Below, in pieces: positions 45,971-55,581 of a stretch of DNA of 64,000 nt. This DNA comes from Actinomycetota bacterium (lineage in GTDB: Bacteria > Actinomycetota > Acidimicrobiia > IMCC26256 > PALSA-610). The notes beneath the pieces are model-generated. The model searched no databases. It was not told the DNA's origin and saw only the letters and a program-made list of their open reading frames with translations. Each line of letters starts with the position of its first letter. The first letter of the stretch is position 1. The DNA lies in NCBI GenBank assembly GCA_005773635.1, contig SXHN01000054.1:46489-110488 (forward strand), written 5' to 3'. The translations under genes and the position numbers were made by a program.

Positions 45971-47065
45971 TTACGTAATATCGAGCATGCGCTGCAACGA
46001 AACGCGGGCCCATTCGATCGTGTGATCGTCGACCACAATCCGATTTTCGGGTGAACCGGCAACAATGTTTTCCAACGTCCACGCGAGGTGCGGGCCATCG
46101 ATGCGAAACATTGTGCTGCACGGGCATATCAATGGGTCAAGGGATGTAATTGTTTTACCGGGATGGGCTGCAGCGAGTCGTTGCACCATGTGGATTTCGG
46201 TTCCGATAGCGAGTGCCGCTCCAAGTGGAGCGGCGTCGGCCCAGTCGAGAATACGTTCCGTACTGCCGACCTTGTCGGACAACATGACAACGTCGTGCGC
46301 GCATTCGGGATGCACAATAATCTCAACTTGAGGATTGTTAGCGCGCGCGGCTGCGATGTGTTCTGGACGGAAGCGTTGGTGGACGGAGCAATGCCCCTTC
46401 CACAGTAGGAACGTCGCCTCTTTGACATCGCGTTCCGAAAGGCCGCCAAAATCTTTGTGCGGATTCCACAACCGCTCGTCGGCTTCGGTGTATCCCATCG
46501 CGCGAGCGGTATTGCGGCCGAGATGTTGATCGGGAAAGAACAGCACCTTGTCGCCCTTTTCGAGCGCCCAGTCCAATATCGCCCGAGCATTCGAGGAAGT
46601 ACATACCGCGCCGCCGTGAAAACCGACAAATGCCTTGAGCGCAGCGGACGAGTTCATGTATGTGATTGGCACGACGCGATCGATGTCAAGGACAGCGCCG
46701 AGGTCGCTCCATACGTCTTCAACCTGCTCGATGTTCGCCATGTCGGCCATTGAACATCCCGCGTTGAGATCCGGGAGATACACGTGTTGTTCGCGACTGG
46801 TGAGCACGTCGGCAGACTCCGCCATGAAGTGCACGCCACAAAATACGATCGAATCCGCCCTGTCGTTGTCTGCAGCGAACCGGGCGAGTTTGAAGCTGTC
46901 ACCAATCGCGTCAGCCCACCGGATCACTTCGTCGCGCTGATAGTGGTGACCGAGGATCACAAGCCGGTCGCCGAGGTTCGATTTAGCATCTTGGATCATG
47001 GTCACGACTTCTTCTGGTGACGCGGTCGTGTAGCGATCGGGCAGTGGTGCCTGGAGTCGCAGCAT
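45971..47065 (-). CDS. nadA: Quinolinate synthase
   Basis: 364 residues. Condenses iminoaspartate with dihydroxyacetone phosphate in NAD synthesis, using a [4Fe-4S] cluster. LVILGHHYQRDEVIRWADAI, FCGVHFMAESADVLTSREQH, DLNAGCSMADMANIEQVEDV and later IVHPECAHDVV and ICPCSTMFRID are the conserved blocks, the last two holding cluster-ligating cysteines. An AGGGAGGG ribosome-binding site lies before ATG 47065. Upstream is a structured 63-nt region. No nadB or nadC is adjacent. It is downstream of the sulfatase gene on the same strand, with 184 nt between. Confidence 0.95.
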   Translation of the reverse strand: MLRLQAPLPDRYTTASPEEVVTMIQDAKSNLGDRLVILGHHYQRDEVIRWADAIGDSFKLARFAADNDRADSIVFCGVHFMAESADVLTSREQHVYLPDLNAGCSMADMANIEQVEDVWSDLGAVLDIDRVVPITYMNSSAALKAFVGFHGGAVCTSSNARAILDWALEKGDKVLFFPDQHLGRNTARAMGYTEADERLWNPHKDFGGLSERDVKEATFLLWKGHCSVHQRFRPEHIAAARANNPQVEIIVHPECAHDVVMLSDKVGSTERILDWADAAPLGAALAIGTEIHMVQRLAAAHPGKTITSLDPLICPCSTMFRIDGPHLAWTLENIVAGSPENRIVVDDHTIEWARVSLQRMLDIT

Positions 47066-47097
47066 GTCGGGCCCTCCCTGGAGCCATGAAATTGGAG

Positions 47098-47160
47098 GAT
47101 CCGTATCGGCCGGTGGGTGGCAGCCCGGTCGCCATCACCACGGGGGTGTCGGCCTAGATC
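47098..47160 (-). promoter_or_regulatory. Structured leader upstream of nadA
   Basis: On the minus strand this 63-nt stretch can fold into a long interrupted hairpin. The outer pairs are GATC/GATC, then GGCCG/CGGCC, GTGG/CCAC and TGGC/GCCA, closing a GACCGGGCT loop, with one eight-nt bulge. It ends about 33 nt before the nadA ATG, next to its ribosome-binding site. It may be a regulatory RNA element; it does not match a riboswitch class I recognise. Confidence 0.5.
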
Positions 47161-47249
47161 CTTGAAAACCTGCGACTGGATACCGGGCCAGCCGTATGCA
47201 CACCATAACACTCGCGCTGAGCTTTATTGTTCCCAGACGCCAGGCCTCA

Positions 47250-49547
47250 CTATTGGGTGCGCCACGCTCGTTCAACTTCTGCGACGACATCAGTGAACTC
47301 GGCGCCGCTGACATCGATTGTGACGCTCTCGATCCTGCCGTTGTAAGCGAACGGGGAGCTGTAGTCGCCAACCGGTGTGCCGTCGTCATACCCGCAGCAC
47401 ATGCCTTCGCCAGCGAGGGTGAATCTCAGCAACGATGTCCGCGGCAGTGAGACCGCCCCCGATTTGACTCCATCGACGTGCATCACCGCGTCCATCTGCA
47501 GCCCGGCGACGGGAGTAACGCTGACGCCGACGGTATGGGTTCCAGCGCCGAGAGTTGTAGTTCCAATGATCTCGTGCGAATCGATGCCAGCAAAGTTGTA
47601 GGTGAATCGAGGGACGCTGTCGCGCACCCACAGACTGAAGCCGCCGAACTTGCCACCCTGCGCGAGCAGGACGCCATCACCGCCTCCAACCGGAATCTCG
47701 AACCGAGCGACCACCGTGTGGGGCCGCAGCTTTAAGTTGGGTGCAACCTCCTCGGGAATCGGGGCGGCGCCTTGGCGCAGCTCGTAGCGTGAGCGTTCGC
47801 GGATTGTGTGGGGGCGACCCACCGCGAACGCACGATCGGATTGGAGCGGCAACGCGTTGTAGATGCGCGCCTGCTCCCACCAAATTGCCTTCAGTTCCTC
47901 GAGCTTGTCAGGGTGCGACGCGGCGAGGTCGTTGCTCTCGGACGGATCTACTGCAACGTGATACAGCTCCCAAATATCTTCATCAAACGGGCGACGAGAG
48001 TCATCGGTCGGGGAGTATCTCGCAATCGCCATCGGGTGATACGCAACCGCTTTCCAGCCGTGGTGGTAGAGAGCGCGACACGCAAATTGTTCGTAGTACT
48101 GCATCGTGCGATGTTCTGGTGCGGCCGCGTCTTGCAATGATCGGAGAAACGTCGCGCCAGCGAGTGGTTCCTGGGGCACACCATTGAGCACTTCGGGTAT
48201 CTCGATACCGCAGACGTCCAGCACGGTGGCTGCCACGTCGGTGGCGTGGACATACTGATGGCGCACATTGTCGCCGTCCGCGGCTTGAGTAACTCCCTTG
48301 CCGGCAACGATGAGTGGGTCACCAATCCCGCCCTCATGAGTCTCACGCTTCCAACGCTTGAACGGTGTATTGCCCGCGTAGGCCCAACCCCAGGGATAAT
48401 GGCCGTAGCTGTCGGGGCCGCCGAGCTTGTCGACGAGTCGCATCGTGGTCGCGAGATCGTGCGGCAATCCGTTGAAGAGAAAGTTCTCATTGAACGTGCC
48501 GTTCGGTCCGCCTTCGGCGCTGGCTCCATTATCGGAGAGCAATATCACCATGGTGTTGTCAGACTGACCCGCCGCCTCGAGGAAGTCGAGAAGCCGACCG
48601 ATGTGATAATCGGTGTGGGTGAGGAACCCTGCGAAGACTTCCATCATCCTTGCGTACGCGCGTTGTTCTTCGGCAGGCAGCGTCGACCATTCTTGTACCC
48701 AGTCAGGTCGTTCGCTGAGTGCAGTTCCTGGTGGAATCAGCCCTGATTCGAGTTGACGCTGATGCGTGCGCATACGCCATGCATCCCATCCCTCATCAAA
48801 GCGCCCTTGGTATGCGTCGATGAAATCTCGTGGTGCATGGTGTGGCGCATGGCACGCGCCATAGGCCAGATACATGAAAAAAGGTTTGTCGGGATCGACT
48901 GCGCGCAAATCCGTCAACATGCCGATCGCATGATCGGTGAGATCTTGGGTGAGGTGGTACTCCGCGGGGAATTCCGGCGAAATCATCGTGTTGTCGATGA
49001 CTAGGTCAGGCGCCCAATGATTGGTCTCGGCACCAATAAATCCGAAGAAGCGTTCGAAACCTTGCCCCAACGGCCAACGATCACGGTTTGCGCCAGCATG
49101 AATTTCGTCGGAAGGCGCGAGATGCCATTTGCCAACCGCATAGGTGGCCCAACCCGCTTGGCGCAGAACCTCGGGAATGAATCCGCAGCTCTTCGGAATA
49201 CGACCGTTGAACCCTGGGTATCCCATAGCCAAATCGGTGATGCCGCCAATGCCACACGTGTGCTGTGAACGACCAGTAAGAAGACACGCTCGGGTCGGCG
49301 AACACATCGCTGTAGTGTGAAAGTTGCGAAACCGCAAGCCCGCCTTCGCGAGCCGAGCGATATTGGGAGTGTCGAGATCGCTTCCGAACGGCGAGAGCTG
49401 TGCGTAGCCAACGTCATCGAGCACAATCATCACGACGTTCGGTGCACCTGGCGGGGCCTTCGGTCCGGTCGGCCACGCCGGAATCGAGTCGGCGAGTGTC
49501 TCACCGATCACGCCTGGAAATTGTTCACCGTCACGGTAGGTCAGCAT
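47250..49547 (-). CDS. Sulfatase (arylsulfatase family)
   Basis: 765 residues. Type I sulfatase: APNVVMIVLDDVGYAQLSPF gives the metal-binding Asp pair. CSPTRACLLTGRSQHT is the sulfatase signature, with the cysteine that becomes formylglycine. AVGKWHLAPSDE, the later LLSDNGASAEGGPNGTFNEN and WGWAYAGNTPFKRWKRETHE complete the active site. The C-terminal ~180 residues (from KLRPHTVVARFEIPVGGGDG) look like a separate beta-sandwich. No signal peptide, so it is probably cytoplasmic. Cleaves sulfate esters; substrate unknown. No formylglycine-generating enzyme is adjacent. Confidence 0.92.
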   Translation of the reverse strand: MLTYRDGEQFPGVIGETLADSIPAWPTGPKAPPGAPNVVMIVLDDVGYAQLSPFGSDLDTPNIARLAKAGLRFRNFHTTAMCSPTRACLLTGRSQHTCGIGGITDLAMGYPGFNGRIPKSCGFIPEVLRQAGWATYAVGKWHLAPSDEIHAGANRDRWPLGQGFERFFGFIGAETNHWAPDLVIDNTMISPEFPAEYHLTQDLTDHAIGMLTDLRAVDPDKPFFMYLAYGACHAPHHAPRDFIDAYQGRFDEGWDAWRMRTHQRQLESGLIPPGTALSERPDWVQEWSTLPAEEQRAYARMMEVFAGFLTHTDYHIGRLLDFLEAAGQSDNTMVILLSDNGASAEGGPNGTFNENFLFNGLPHDLATTMRLVDKLGGPDSYGHYPWGWAYAGNTPFKRWKRETHEGGIGDPLIVAGKGVTQAADGDNVRHQYVHATDVAATVLDVCGIEIPEVLNGVPQEPLAGATFLRSLQDAAAPEHRTMQYYEQFACRALYHHGWKAVAYHPMAIARYSPTDDSRRPFDEDIWELYHVAVDPSESNDLAASHPDKLEELKAIWWEQARIYNALPLQSDRAFAVGRPHTIRERSRYELRQGAAPIPEEVAPNLKLRPHTVVARFEIPVGGGDGVLLAQGGKFGGFSLWVRDSVPRFTYNFAGIDSHEIIGTTTLGAGTHTVGVSVTPVAGLQMDAVMHVDGVKSGAVSLPRTSLLRFTLAGEGMCCGYDDGTPVGDYSSPFAYNGRIESVTIDVSGAEFTDVVAEVERAWRTQ

Positions 49548-49624
49548 TCGCAGAACCTACGCGGCAGTAGCCTGATGCGCCACTACTCGATCAGTGGATT
49601 CGTACAAACGACCTGGGAGCCATT

Positions 49625-50695
49625 GTGAACACCGGTATACGAAGCGACCTGCGCGCTGCGATATATCCGTGGCTTGCGAGCCGGGCCGCCATCGGCGTGG
49701 CACTCGCATTTGCGCACATGTTTCGTGAAGCTGTGGAGCGCATCGGCACTCGTGGCAACGTCGTTGGGCTCTTCGGCTGGGACGCGTCGTTTTATCGAGA
49801 GATCGCACAACATGGCTACAGCGCGGTGGAACAAGCCGATGGGTTGCGGTTCTTTCCGTTGTATCCGTTGTTCGCTCGCTCGCTCGGCGGCAGCAACTTC
49901 GCGCTCCTCGCGGTGTCGAATCTTGCAGCGCTTGTTGCGCTTGCGCTGCTGCATCGATTGACTCTGTCCTGGGTGGGTGAGGGTGGTGCGAGCCGTGCGG
50001 TATGGATTATGGCACTCGGCCCTGGTGTCACTGCGAGCATGATGGGGTACGCGGAGCCGATGTTTCTCGTCCTTGCGATTGGCTGCCTTCTTGCGCTCCA
50101 GCATCAGCTAATACCGCTCGCCGCGGTCTTGGGCGCGGGTGCTGCGCTCACTCGTCCGGTCGGTGCCCTATTGGTTGTCGCATGTGCAGGAGACGCGTTG
50201 CAACGTCGGAGGCCGTGGAGTCTCCTAGCTGCCGCAGGACCAATCATCGGTCTCTGGAGCTACCTCGCGTGGGCGCATGACCGCACCGGAGATTGGCTTA
50301 CTCCGTTGCGGTTGCAAGCGAATACGAATCTTCGCGGCGAAAACGTGGACCCGATACGCGCGGCCTGGGCCGCGCTGAACGCAGTGTTCGTGGATGGTCG
50401 AATCGGGCCCGGCCTCCATCTCATTTGGGCAGCCGTAGCAGTTGGGTTATGCGTTGTGGCTTGGCGCAAACTCCCTCTGGCGGGTGCCGCATTCGCGACC
50501 GCCGCGGTGGTGACGTCCTTGACCACTCGCAACCTCGATTCTCTCGAACGCTACTTGTACGCCACATTCCCGCTTGCGATTGCTGCCGCCACGCTTCGGC
50601 TTCCTAAGAAAGTTGAACGTGCGGCCCAGTTCGGCGCACCCGTGATGGTTGCGGGATACGCCGTACTCGCATTCGCCACAAAGTACGTCCCGTAA
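49625..50695 (+). CDS. PIG-V-like integral membrane mannosyltransferase
   Basis: 356 residues, about eight membrane helices. LFGWDASFYREIAQHGYSAV and LRFFPLYPLFARSLGG match the WDAxxYxxIAxxGY...FFPLYP motif of PIG-V-type GT-C mannosyltransferases, with the aspartate as likely metal or catalytic residue. The later loop SLERYLYATFPLAIAAATLR is conserved. In actinobacteria such enzymes add mannose from a polyprenyl-phosphate donor to envelope lipids or glycans. GTG 49625 is used. Between the sulfatase (divergent) and uvrC (66 nt downstream). Confidence 0.82.
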   Translation: MNTGIRSDLRAAIYPWLASRAAIGVALAFAHMFREAVERIGTRGNVVGLFGWDASFYREIAQHGYSAVEQADGLRFFPLYPLFARSLGGSNFALLAVSNLAALVALALLHRLTLSWVGEGGASRAVWIMALGPGVTASMMGYAEPMFLVLAIGCLLALQHQLIPLAAVLGAGAALTRPVGALLVVACAGDALQRRRPWSLLAAAGPIIGLWSYLAWAHDRTGDWLTPLRLQANTNLRGENVDPIRAAWAALNAVFVDGRIGPGLHLIWAAVAVGLCVVAWRKLPLAGAAFATAAVVTSLTTRNLDSLERYLYATFPLAIAAATLRLPKKVERAAQFGAPVMVAGYAVLAFATKYVP

Positions 50696-50760
50696 TATGG
50701 CCACTTGATGATGCAGTTGAACGCCGTGGCACCACCAGCCCCACAAGCGGGCGCAAAATA

Positions 50761-52617
50761 GTGGTTCTTAGGCCTGAGCGCGGCGCGATTCCTGAAGGGC
50801 CCGGTTCGTATCAGTTCTTTGATGCTGAGAATCGCATCATTTACGTAGGCAAGGCGAAGAGCCTCCGGAGCCGATTGTCGAACTATTTCGCGCCGCCACA
50901 CACGTTGCTTGATCGCACCCGCCAGATGGTGGAAGCGGCGGAGCGCGTCGAGTGGATTCAATCGTCGAACGAGGTTGAAGCATTCTTCTTGGAGTTCAAT
51001 CTCATCAAGCAACATAGACCGAGATTCAACATCCGTTTGAAGGACGACAAGAGCTATCCGTACCTCGCGGTCACACTCGACGAGGAGTGGCCGCGCGCAA
51101 TGGTATTGCGCGGCAAGAAGCGCAAGGGCGTGAAATATTACGGACCCTTCGCGCATGCGTACGCGATTCGTGAGACGCTTGATTTATTGCTGCGCACGTT
51201 TCCGATTCGTACATGCACAACGAGCAAGTTTGATACACACCAAAAGCTGGGTAGGCCGTGCCTGTACGCGCATATTGAAAAGTGTGCGGCCCCATGCGTC
51301 GGAGATATCGGACGTGATGACTACGACGCCTTGGTGCAGGAACTGCTTTTGTTTCTCGACGGCGACAGTGACGAGATCGTCGCTCGTCTCGATGCTCGGA
51401 TGCGTGACGCCGCCGATGATCTTGAGTTTGAGCTCGCTGCTCGCCTGCGAGACCAGCTTGGCAGCGTTCGTAAAGCAATCGAACGGCAACAGATGGTGGG
51501 AGCCCGTCAAGAGGACTACGACCTACTTGGCGTTGCCGACGACGAGCTCGAAGCCAGCGTCCAGCTGTTCTTTGTACGCAAGGGGCGCGTGGTCGGTCGC
51601 AGGGGAGTGGTAGTTGACAAGGTCGAAGATCTCGATACCCCTGCCTTCATTGCTCGCGTTGTCGAAATGCTGTACGCGGACATGCCGCCGCAAGACATAC
51701 CGAAAGAGATCCTCGTACCTTCTGTGCCAGAAGACCTCGACTTGTACGAAGAATTTCTGTCGCTGCAACGCGGCAACCGGGTGACGATTCGTGTACCACA
51801 GCGCGGCGGCAAACGCTCATTAATGGAGACTGCGGAGTTGAACGCTCGCGAAAGTTTCATGCGTCACAAGCTGCGCAGGGCGAGTGATCACAACGCGCGT
51901 GCCCGCGCACTGCTGGCGTTGCAAGAAGCACTCGATCTTGCGGAAGCTCCATTGCGCATCGAGTGTTTCGATATATCAAATCTGATGGGCACCGAAATTG
52001 TTGGGTCGATGGTTGTCATGGAGGACGGCTTGGCGAAACGTAGTGAGTATCGCCGGTTCAAGCTCAAAACCCTCGACGGTCAGGATGATTTCGCGTCGAT
52101 GGAAGAAGTGCTGTCGCGTCGATTCAGGGCCTATCTGAAGGAAAGGGATGAAGGGATCCAAGCGGGGAAGCGCTTCAGCTATCCACCCAATCTGCTGCTT
52201 ATCGACGGCGGCAAAGGGCAACTCAATGTTGCCGCACGCGTATTGGAAGATCTCGGACTTTCCCACATCAACCTTGCGAGTCTTGCGAAACGGTTTGAAG
52301 AGGTCTATCGGCCGGGGAATCCTGACCCGATCAGGATTCCGAGGGATTCTGAAGCTCTCTATTTACTTCAGCAGGTTCGTGATGAAGCACACCGATTTGC
52401 CATCACCTATCACCGCACGCTCCGTGACAAGAAGATGACCAAGAGCGTGCTCGACGACGTGATCGGATTGGGTCCGAGCCGTCGTAACCGTTTACTGAAG
52501 GAGTTCGGAAGCGTCAAGAAATTGCGCGAGCTGCAAGAACACGACTTTGTGGCGCTGCCTTGGCTCCCCGATGCTGTCGCGAAAGCGACGTACGCTGGGC
52601 TTCATGCCCGTGGCTGA
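50761..52617 (+). CDS. uvrC: Excinuclease ABC subunit C
   Basis: 618 residues. Makes both incisions in nucleotide excision repair. The GIY-YIG domain is PGSYQFFDAENRIIYVGKAK, then SLRSRLSNYF. A UVR domain lies at about 205-235 (MRDAADDLEFELAARLRDQL). The RNase H-like C-terminal half has RIECFDISNLMGTEIVGSMV with the first catalytic Asp and LLLIDGGKGQLNVAARVLED with the second. Helix-hairpin-helix at the end: VLDDVIGLGPSRRNRLLKEF and GSVKKLRELQ. GTG 50761. The stop is inside the rapZ start (14-nt overlap). Confidence 0.97.
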   Translation: MVLRPERGAIPEGPGSYQFFDAENRIIYVGKAKSLRSRLSNYFAPPHTLLDRTRQMVEAAERVEWIQSSNEVEAFFLEFNLIKQHRPRFNIRLKDDKSYPYLAVTLDEEWPRAMVLRGKKRKGVKYYGPFAHAYAIRETLDLLLRTFPIRTCTTSKFDTHQKLGRPCLYAHIEKCAAPCVGDIGRDDYDALVQELLLFLDGDSDEIVARLDARMRDAADDLEFELAARLRDQLGSVRKAIERQQMVGARQEDYDLLGVADDELEASVQLFFVRKGRVVGRRGVVVDKVEDLDTPAFIARVVEMLYADMPPQDIPKEILVPSVPEDLDLYEEFLSLQRGNRVTIRVPQRGGKRSLMETAELNARESFMRHKLRRASDHNARARALLALQEALDLAEAPLRIECFDISNLMGTEIVGSMVVMEDGLAKRSEYRRFKLKTLDGQDDFASMEEVLSRRFRAYLKERDEGIQAGKRFSYPPNLLLIDGGKGQLNVAARVLEDLGLSHINLASLAKRFEEVYRPGNPDPIRIPRDSEALYLLQQVRDEAHRFAITYHRTLRDKKMTKSVLDDVIGLGPSRRNRLLKEFGSVKKLRELQEHDFVALPWLPDAVAKATYAGLHARG

Positions 52618-53485
52618 TCAGGCGCTCGACGTCACCATCATTACCGGCATGTCCGGAGCGGGCCGGTCGGAGGCTGCTCATGTGCTCGAGGACATTGGGT
52701 TTTTCGTCATCGATAACCTTCCTCCTCAGCTGATCGTCAAAGTCGCTGAATTGGCACGTGGTCAAGATGAGCCAACCCGCTATGCCTTGGTGGTCGATGT
52801 GCGATCCGGCGATTTCCTTGATGCTTTGGGAGTCGCGATGCGTGAACTGCGCGCATTGGGCGGCACGGCTCGCACGTTGTTTCTCGATGCGAACGACGAA
52901 GCGCTGGTACGACGCTACGAAACGAGCCGTCGTCGTCATCCGATGAGTCCTGATGATGGAGTTATCGATGGAATTCAGCGTGAACGAGAGCTCCTCGGCA
53001 CGATCAAAGGAGAAACCGACGTGTTGGTCGATACGTCGAATCTCAATGTGCACGAGCTTCGCGACCGGCTGCGTGAAATATTCGTGGATGAAGCCTCGCG
53101 TGGTGACGTCCGGTTGCGTACCAACGTCATGTCCTTCGGGTTCAAGCACGGACTACCGCTTGATGTCGATATGGTGTTCGATTGCAGGTTCCTACCGAAC
53201 CCCCATTGGATCGAAGAATTGAGACCGCTATCGGGGCAAGATCCTGCCGTTCGCGACTACGTGCTTGGCCAACGCGAATCCAAAGCGTTTGTGAAGGAGC
53301 TCGATCGACTGTTCACGTTGTTGCTGCCGGCATTTGAACGCGAAGGTAAGTCGTACCTTTCGATTGGTATCGGGTGCACCGGCGGACGTCATCGTTCCGT
53401 GGCTATTTCTGAAGAGCTCGGACGGCTTCTTGAACGCAAAGGTCACGGCGCGCGCGTGCATCATCGGGATGTGAATCGTGGCTGA
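52604..53485 (+). CDS. rapZ: RapZ/YvcJ family nucleotide-binding protein
   Basis: 293 residues. P-loop protein that in Gram-negatives controls glmZ sRNA decay and in Gram-positives binds GTP and affects competence or cell-wall precursors. Walker A TIITGMSGAGRSEAAHVLED (arginine in place of lysine), FFVIDNLPPQLIVKVAELA, the DTSNLNVHELRDRLREIFVD region and C-terminal IGIGCTGGRHRSVAISEELG are typical. ATG 52604 overlaps uvrC by 14 nt. Its stop overlaps yvcK. The conserved uvrC-rapZ-yvcK arrangement supports one transcript. Confidence 0.95.
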   Translation: MPVADQALDVTIITGMSGAGRSEAAHVLEDIGFFVIDNLPPQLIVKVAELARGQDEPTRYALVVDVRSGDFLDALGVAMRELRALGGTARTLFLDANDEALVRRYETSRRRHPMSPDDGVIDGIQRERELLGTIKGETDVLVDTSNLNVHELRDRLREIFVDEASRGDVRLRTNVMSFGFKHGLPLDVDMVFDCRFLPNPHWIEELRPLSGQDPAVRDYVLGQRESKAFVKELDRLFTLLLPAFEREGKSYLSIGIGCTGGRHRSVAISEELGRLLERKGHGARVHHRDVNRG

Positions 53486-54434
53486 GGGCACGAATCAGGA
53501 CACGTTGAATCTCTCGTGGCTCCAGAGCTTGACGATCGGACCGGTCCCTGGTGGGCCAAAGGTCGTCGCTATTGGTGGAGGCCACGGGCTCGCGGTGATG
53601 TTGCAGGCCGCGCGGCGCTACGCGGGTTCAATTACGGCCATTGTCAGCGTCGCCGACGACGGCGGGAGTTCCGGTCGTTTGCGAGAAATGCATGACGTTG
53701 CTGCTCCCGGCGACGTGCGTAAAGCTATCGGCGCGTTGGCAGCAGATGGCTCGGTATGGCCCGGTGTTTTGGAGCACCGGTTCGCGTTTGGCGATTTGGC
53801 TGGCCACACGGTCGGCAACTTATTGCTTGTCGGCCTAGCCGAATCATTAGGTTCGATCACGGCTGCGTGTGCCGAAGCCTCAAGAATCGTCGGTGCAGTC
53901 GGCTCGATCTTTCCTGCGACCTCCGAGGCTGTCAGCTTGGCTGCCGATGTCGACGGCATTGCGATCGCCGGGCAGGTTGCGATTCATCAAGCAGGGGCGC
54001 GCGGACGCATCCGCAACGTACACATCGTGCCCGGTGACGGGTCGGCCAGCCCAGGTGCGCTTGGCGCGATCATGGAAGCCGATCAGATCATTATCGGCCC
54101 CGGTTCGTTGTTTACCAGCGTGATTGCGTCGGTGGTGGTCCCCGAAATCCGCACCGCGGTTGCTTTAGCCGCAGCCCGGGTTATCCAAGTAGCCAACTGC
54201 GCCGAGGAGGCGCCCGAGACCACAGGCCTCAGCGGAACTGACCATCTTTTGAGCGTCTTGGAGCACCGAGTGAGGGTCGACACCTTCGTGTACGACCGCC
54301 AGGCGGCCCTCGCTGTGAACGAGACAAATGTCTTTGAACACGGCGTTATGCCAGTTGGGGCGGATCTCGGAGCGTCTGCGGCGGGCCTCTACGACCCTGA
54401 TCGGTTGGCGAAAGCACTCTCAGACCTGCTGTAG
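53478..54434 (+). CDS. yvcK: Gluconeogenesis factor YvcK (CofD-like)
   Basis: 318 residues. Related to CofD/2-phospho-L-lactate transferase but acts in carbon-source-dependent cell shape and UDP-sugar binding. N-terminal VVAIGGGHGLAVMLQAARRY, ITAIVSVADDGGSSGRLREM, FGDLAGHTVGNLLLVGLAES and IIGPGSLFTSVIASVVVPEI match the family. GTG 53478 overlaps rapZ by 8 nt. In related genomes whiA normally follows here; instead the next gene is gap after 103 nt. Confidence 0.94.
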   Translation: MAEGTNQDTLNLSWLQSLTIGPVPGGPKVVAIGGGHGLAVMLQAARRYAGSITAIVSVADDGGSSGRLREMHDVAAPGDVRKAIGALAADGSVWPGVLEHRFAFGDLAGHTVGNLLLVGLAESLGSITAACAEASRIVGAVGSIFPATSEAVSLAADVDGIAIAGQVAIHQAGARGRIRNVHIVPGDGSASPGALGAIMEADQIIIGPGSLFTSVIASVVVPEIRTAVALAAARVIQVANCAEEAPETTGLSGTDHLLSVLEHRVRVDTFVYDRQAALAVNETNVFEHGVMPVGADLGASAAGLYDPDRLAKALSDLL

Positions 54435-54537
54435 TCGCACTCCGCACGACATATCTTGCATTTCGTACGCTCTCGTTCGGGATGCAAACGACTTCCCATA
54501 TATCCATCTCAGCACTTCCTGTCTCCGAGGAGTAACA

Positions 54538-55569
54538 ATGACGGTACGCGTTGGCATTAACGGCTTCGGTCGAATCGGTCGATCATTCTTTCGAGCCATC
54601 TTGGAACGCGGTGCCGATGCCGGCGTCGAACTTGTCGCTGTGAATGATCCGTTTGGGGACGCCGAGACGATGGCGTTCCTCTTGAAGCACGATTCCGTCG
54701 GTGGCACATTGCATCACGATGTGGCGGTGGCTGAGGGTGGTTTTTCGGTCGACGGCAAGTTGATCAAGAAGCTTGAGTTCCGCGACCCATCGGAGATTCC
54801 ATGGTCCGCTGAAGGCGTCGACGTTGTTATCGAATCCACTGGTTTGTTCACTGCGCGCGAAGGTGCAGCCGGACACCTCAAGGGCGGCGCCAAGCGGGTA
54901 GTCATCTCGGCACCTTCACCCGACGCTGACGCGACCATCTGTATGGGCGTCAACGATGAGGTATTCGATTCCGCAGCGCACACGGTCATCTCGAATGCGT
55001 CCTGCACCACCAACTGCCTTGCACCACTCGCGAAGGTGCTCGATGACGCGTTCGGCATCGAGCAAGGCTTGATCACGACGGTGCATGCCTATACGAGCGA
55101 CCAGCAGTTGCAAGATCAAGCGGTCGCGACCCGATCAGGCAAGCCCGACCTTCGCCGCATGCGCGCGGCCGCGCTATCGATTATCCCAAACAGCACCGGT
55201 GCGGCCCGTGCGATTGGGGTGGTACTTCCTTCGTTGCAGGGCAAACTCGATGGCATGGCGTTGCGGGTTCCGACGCCAACCGGTTCGATCACTGACCTTG
55301 TGGTCGTCGTGAAAAAAGATGTTGACGCCGCGGCAGTAAACGCAGCGTTTGAGAAGGCTGCAGCGGATCCGAGGTTCCGAGGCGTTTTGAAATACTCAAC
55401 AGAACCGTTGGTGTCGGCTGACATTGTGCACGATCCATCGAGTTGTGTGTTTTCTGCGATCGACACACTCACAAATGGTCGTCAAGTGAAGGTGCTGGGT
55501 TGGTATGACAACGAGTGGGGCTACTCGAATCGCTTGGTTGATCTGGTGAAGTTCATTGGCGCCAAGTAG
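54538..55569 (+). CDS. gap: Glyceraldehyde-3-phosphate dehydrogenase
   Basis: 343 residues. Oxidises glyceraldehyde-3-phosphate in glycolysis. GINGFGRIGRSFFRAILERG is the NAD site. SNASCTTNCLAPLAKVLDDA contains the catalytic cysteine in CTTNC, followed by HAYTSDQQLQDQ with the conserved histidine. C-terminal WYDNEWGYSNRLVDLVKF is invariant. ATG 54538 follows GGAGTAACA. First of a gap-pgk-tpiA set with short spacers, all on the same strand. The slightly longer length than usual (335) is in internal loops. Confidence 0.97.
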   Translation: MTVRVGINGFGRIGRSFFRAILERGADAGVELVAVNDPFGDAETMAFLLKHDSVGGTLHHDVAVAEGGFSVDGKLIKKLEFRDPSEIPWSAEGVDVVIESTGLFTAREGAAGHLKGGAKRVVISAPSPDADATICMGVNDEVFDSAAHTVISNASCTTNCLAPLAKVLDDAFGIEQGLITTVHAYTSDQQLQDQAVATRSGKPDLRRMRAAALSIIPNSTGAARAIGVVLPSLQGKLDGMALRVPTPTGSITDLVVVVKKDVDAAAVNAAFEKAAADPRFRGVLKYSTEPLVSADIVHDPSSCVFSAIDTLTNGRQVKVLGWYDNEWGYSNRLVDLVKFIGAK

Positions 55570-55581
55570 TCGTCGCTGATC

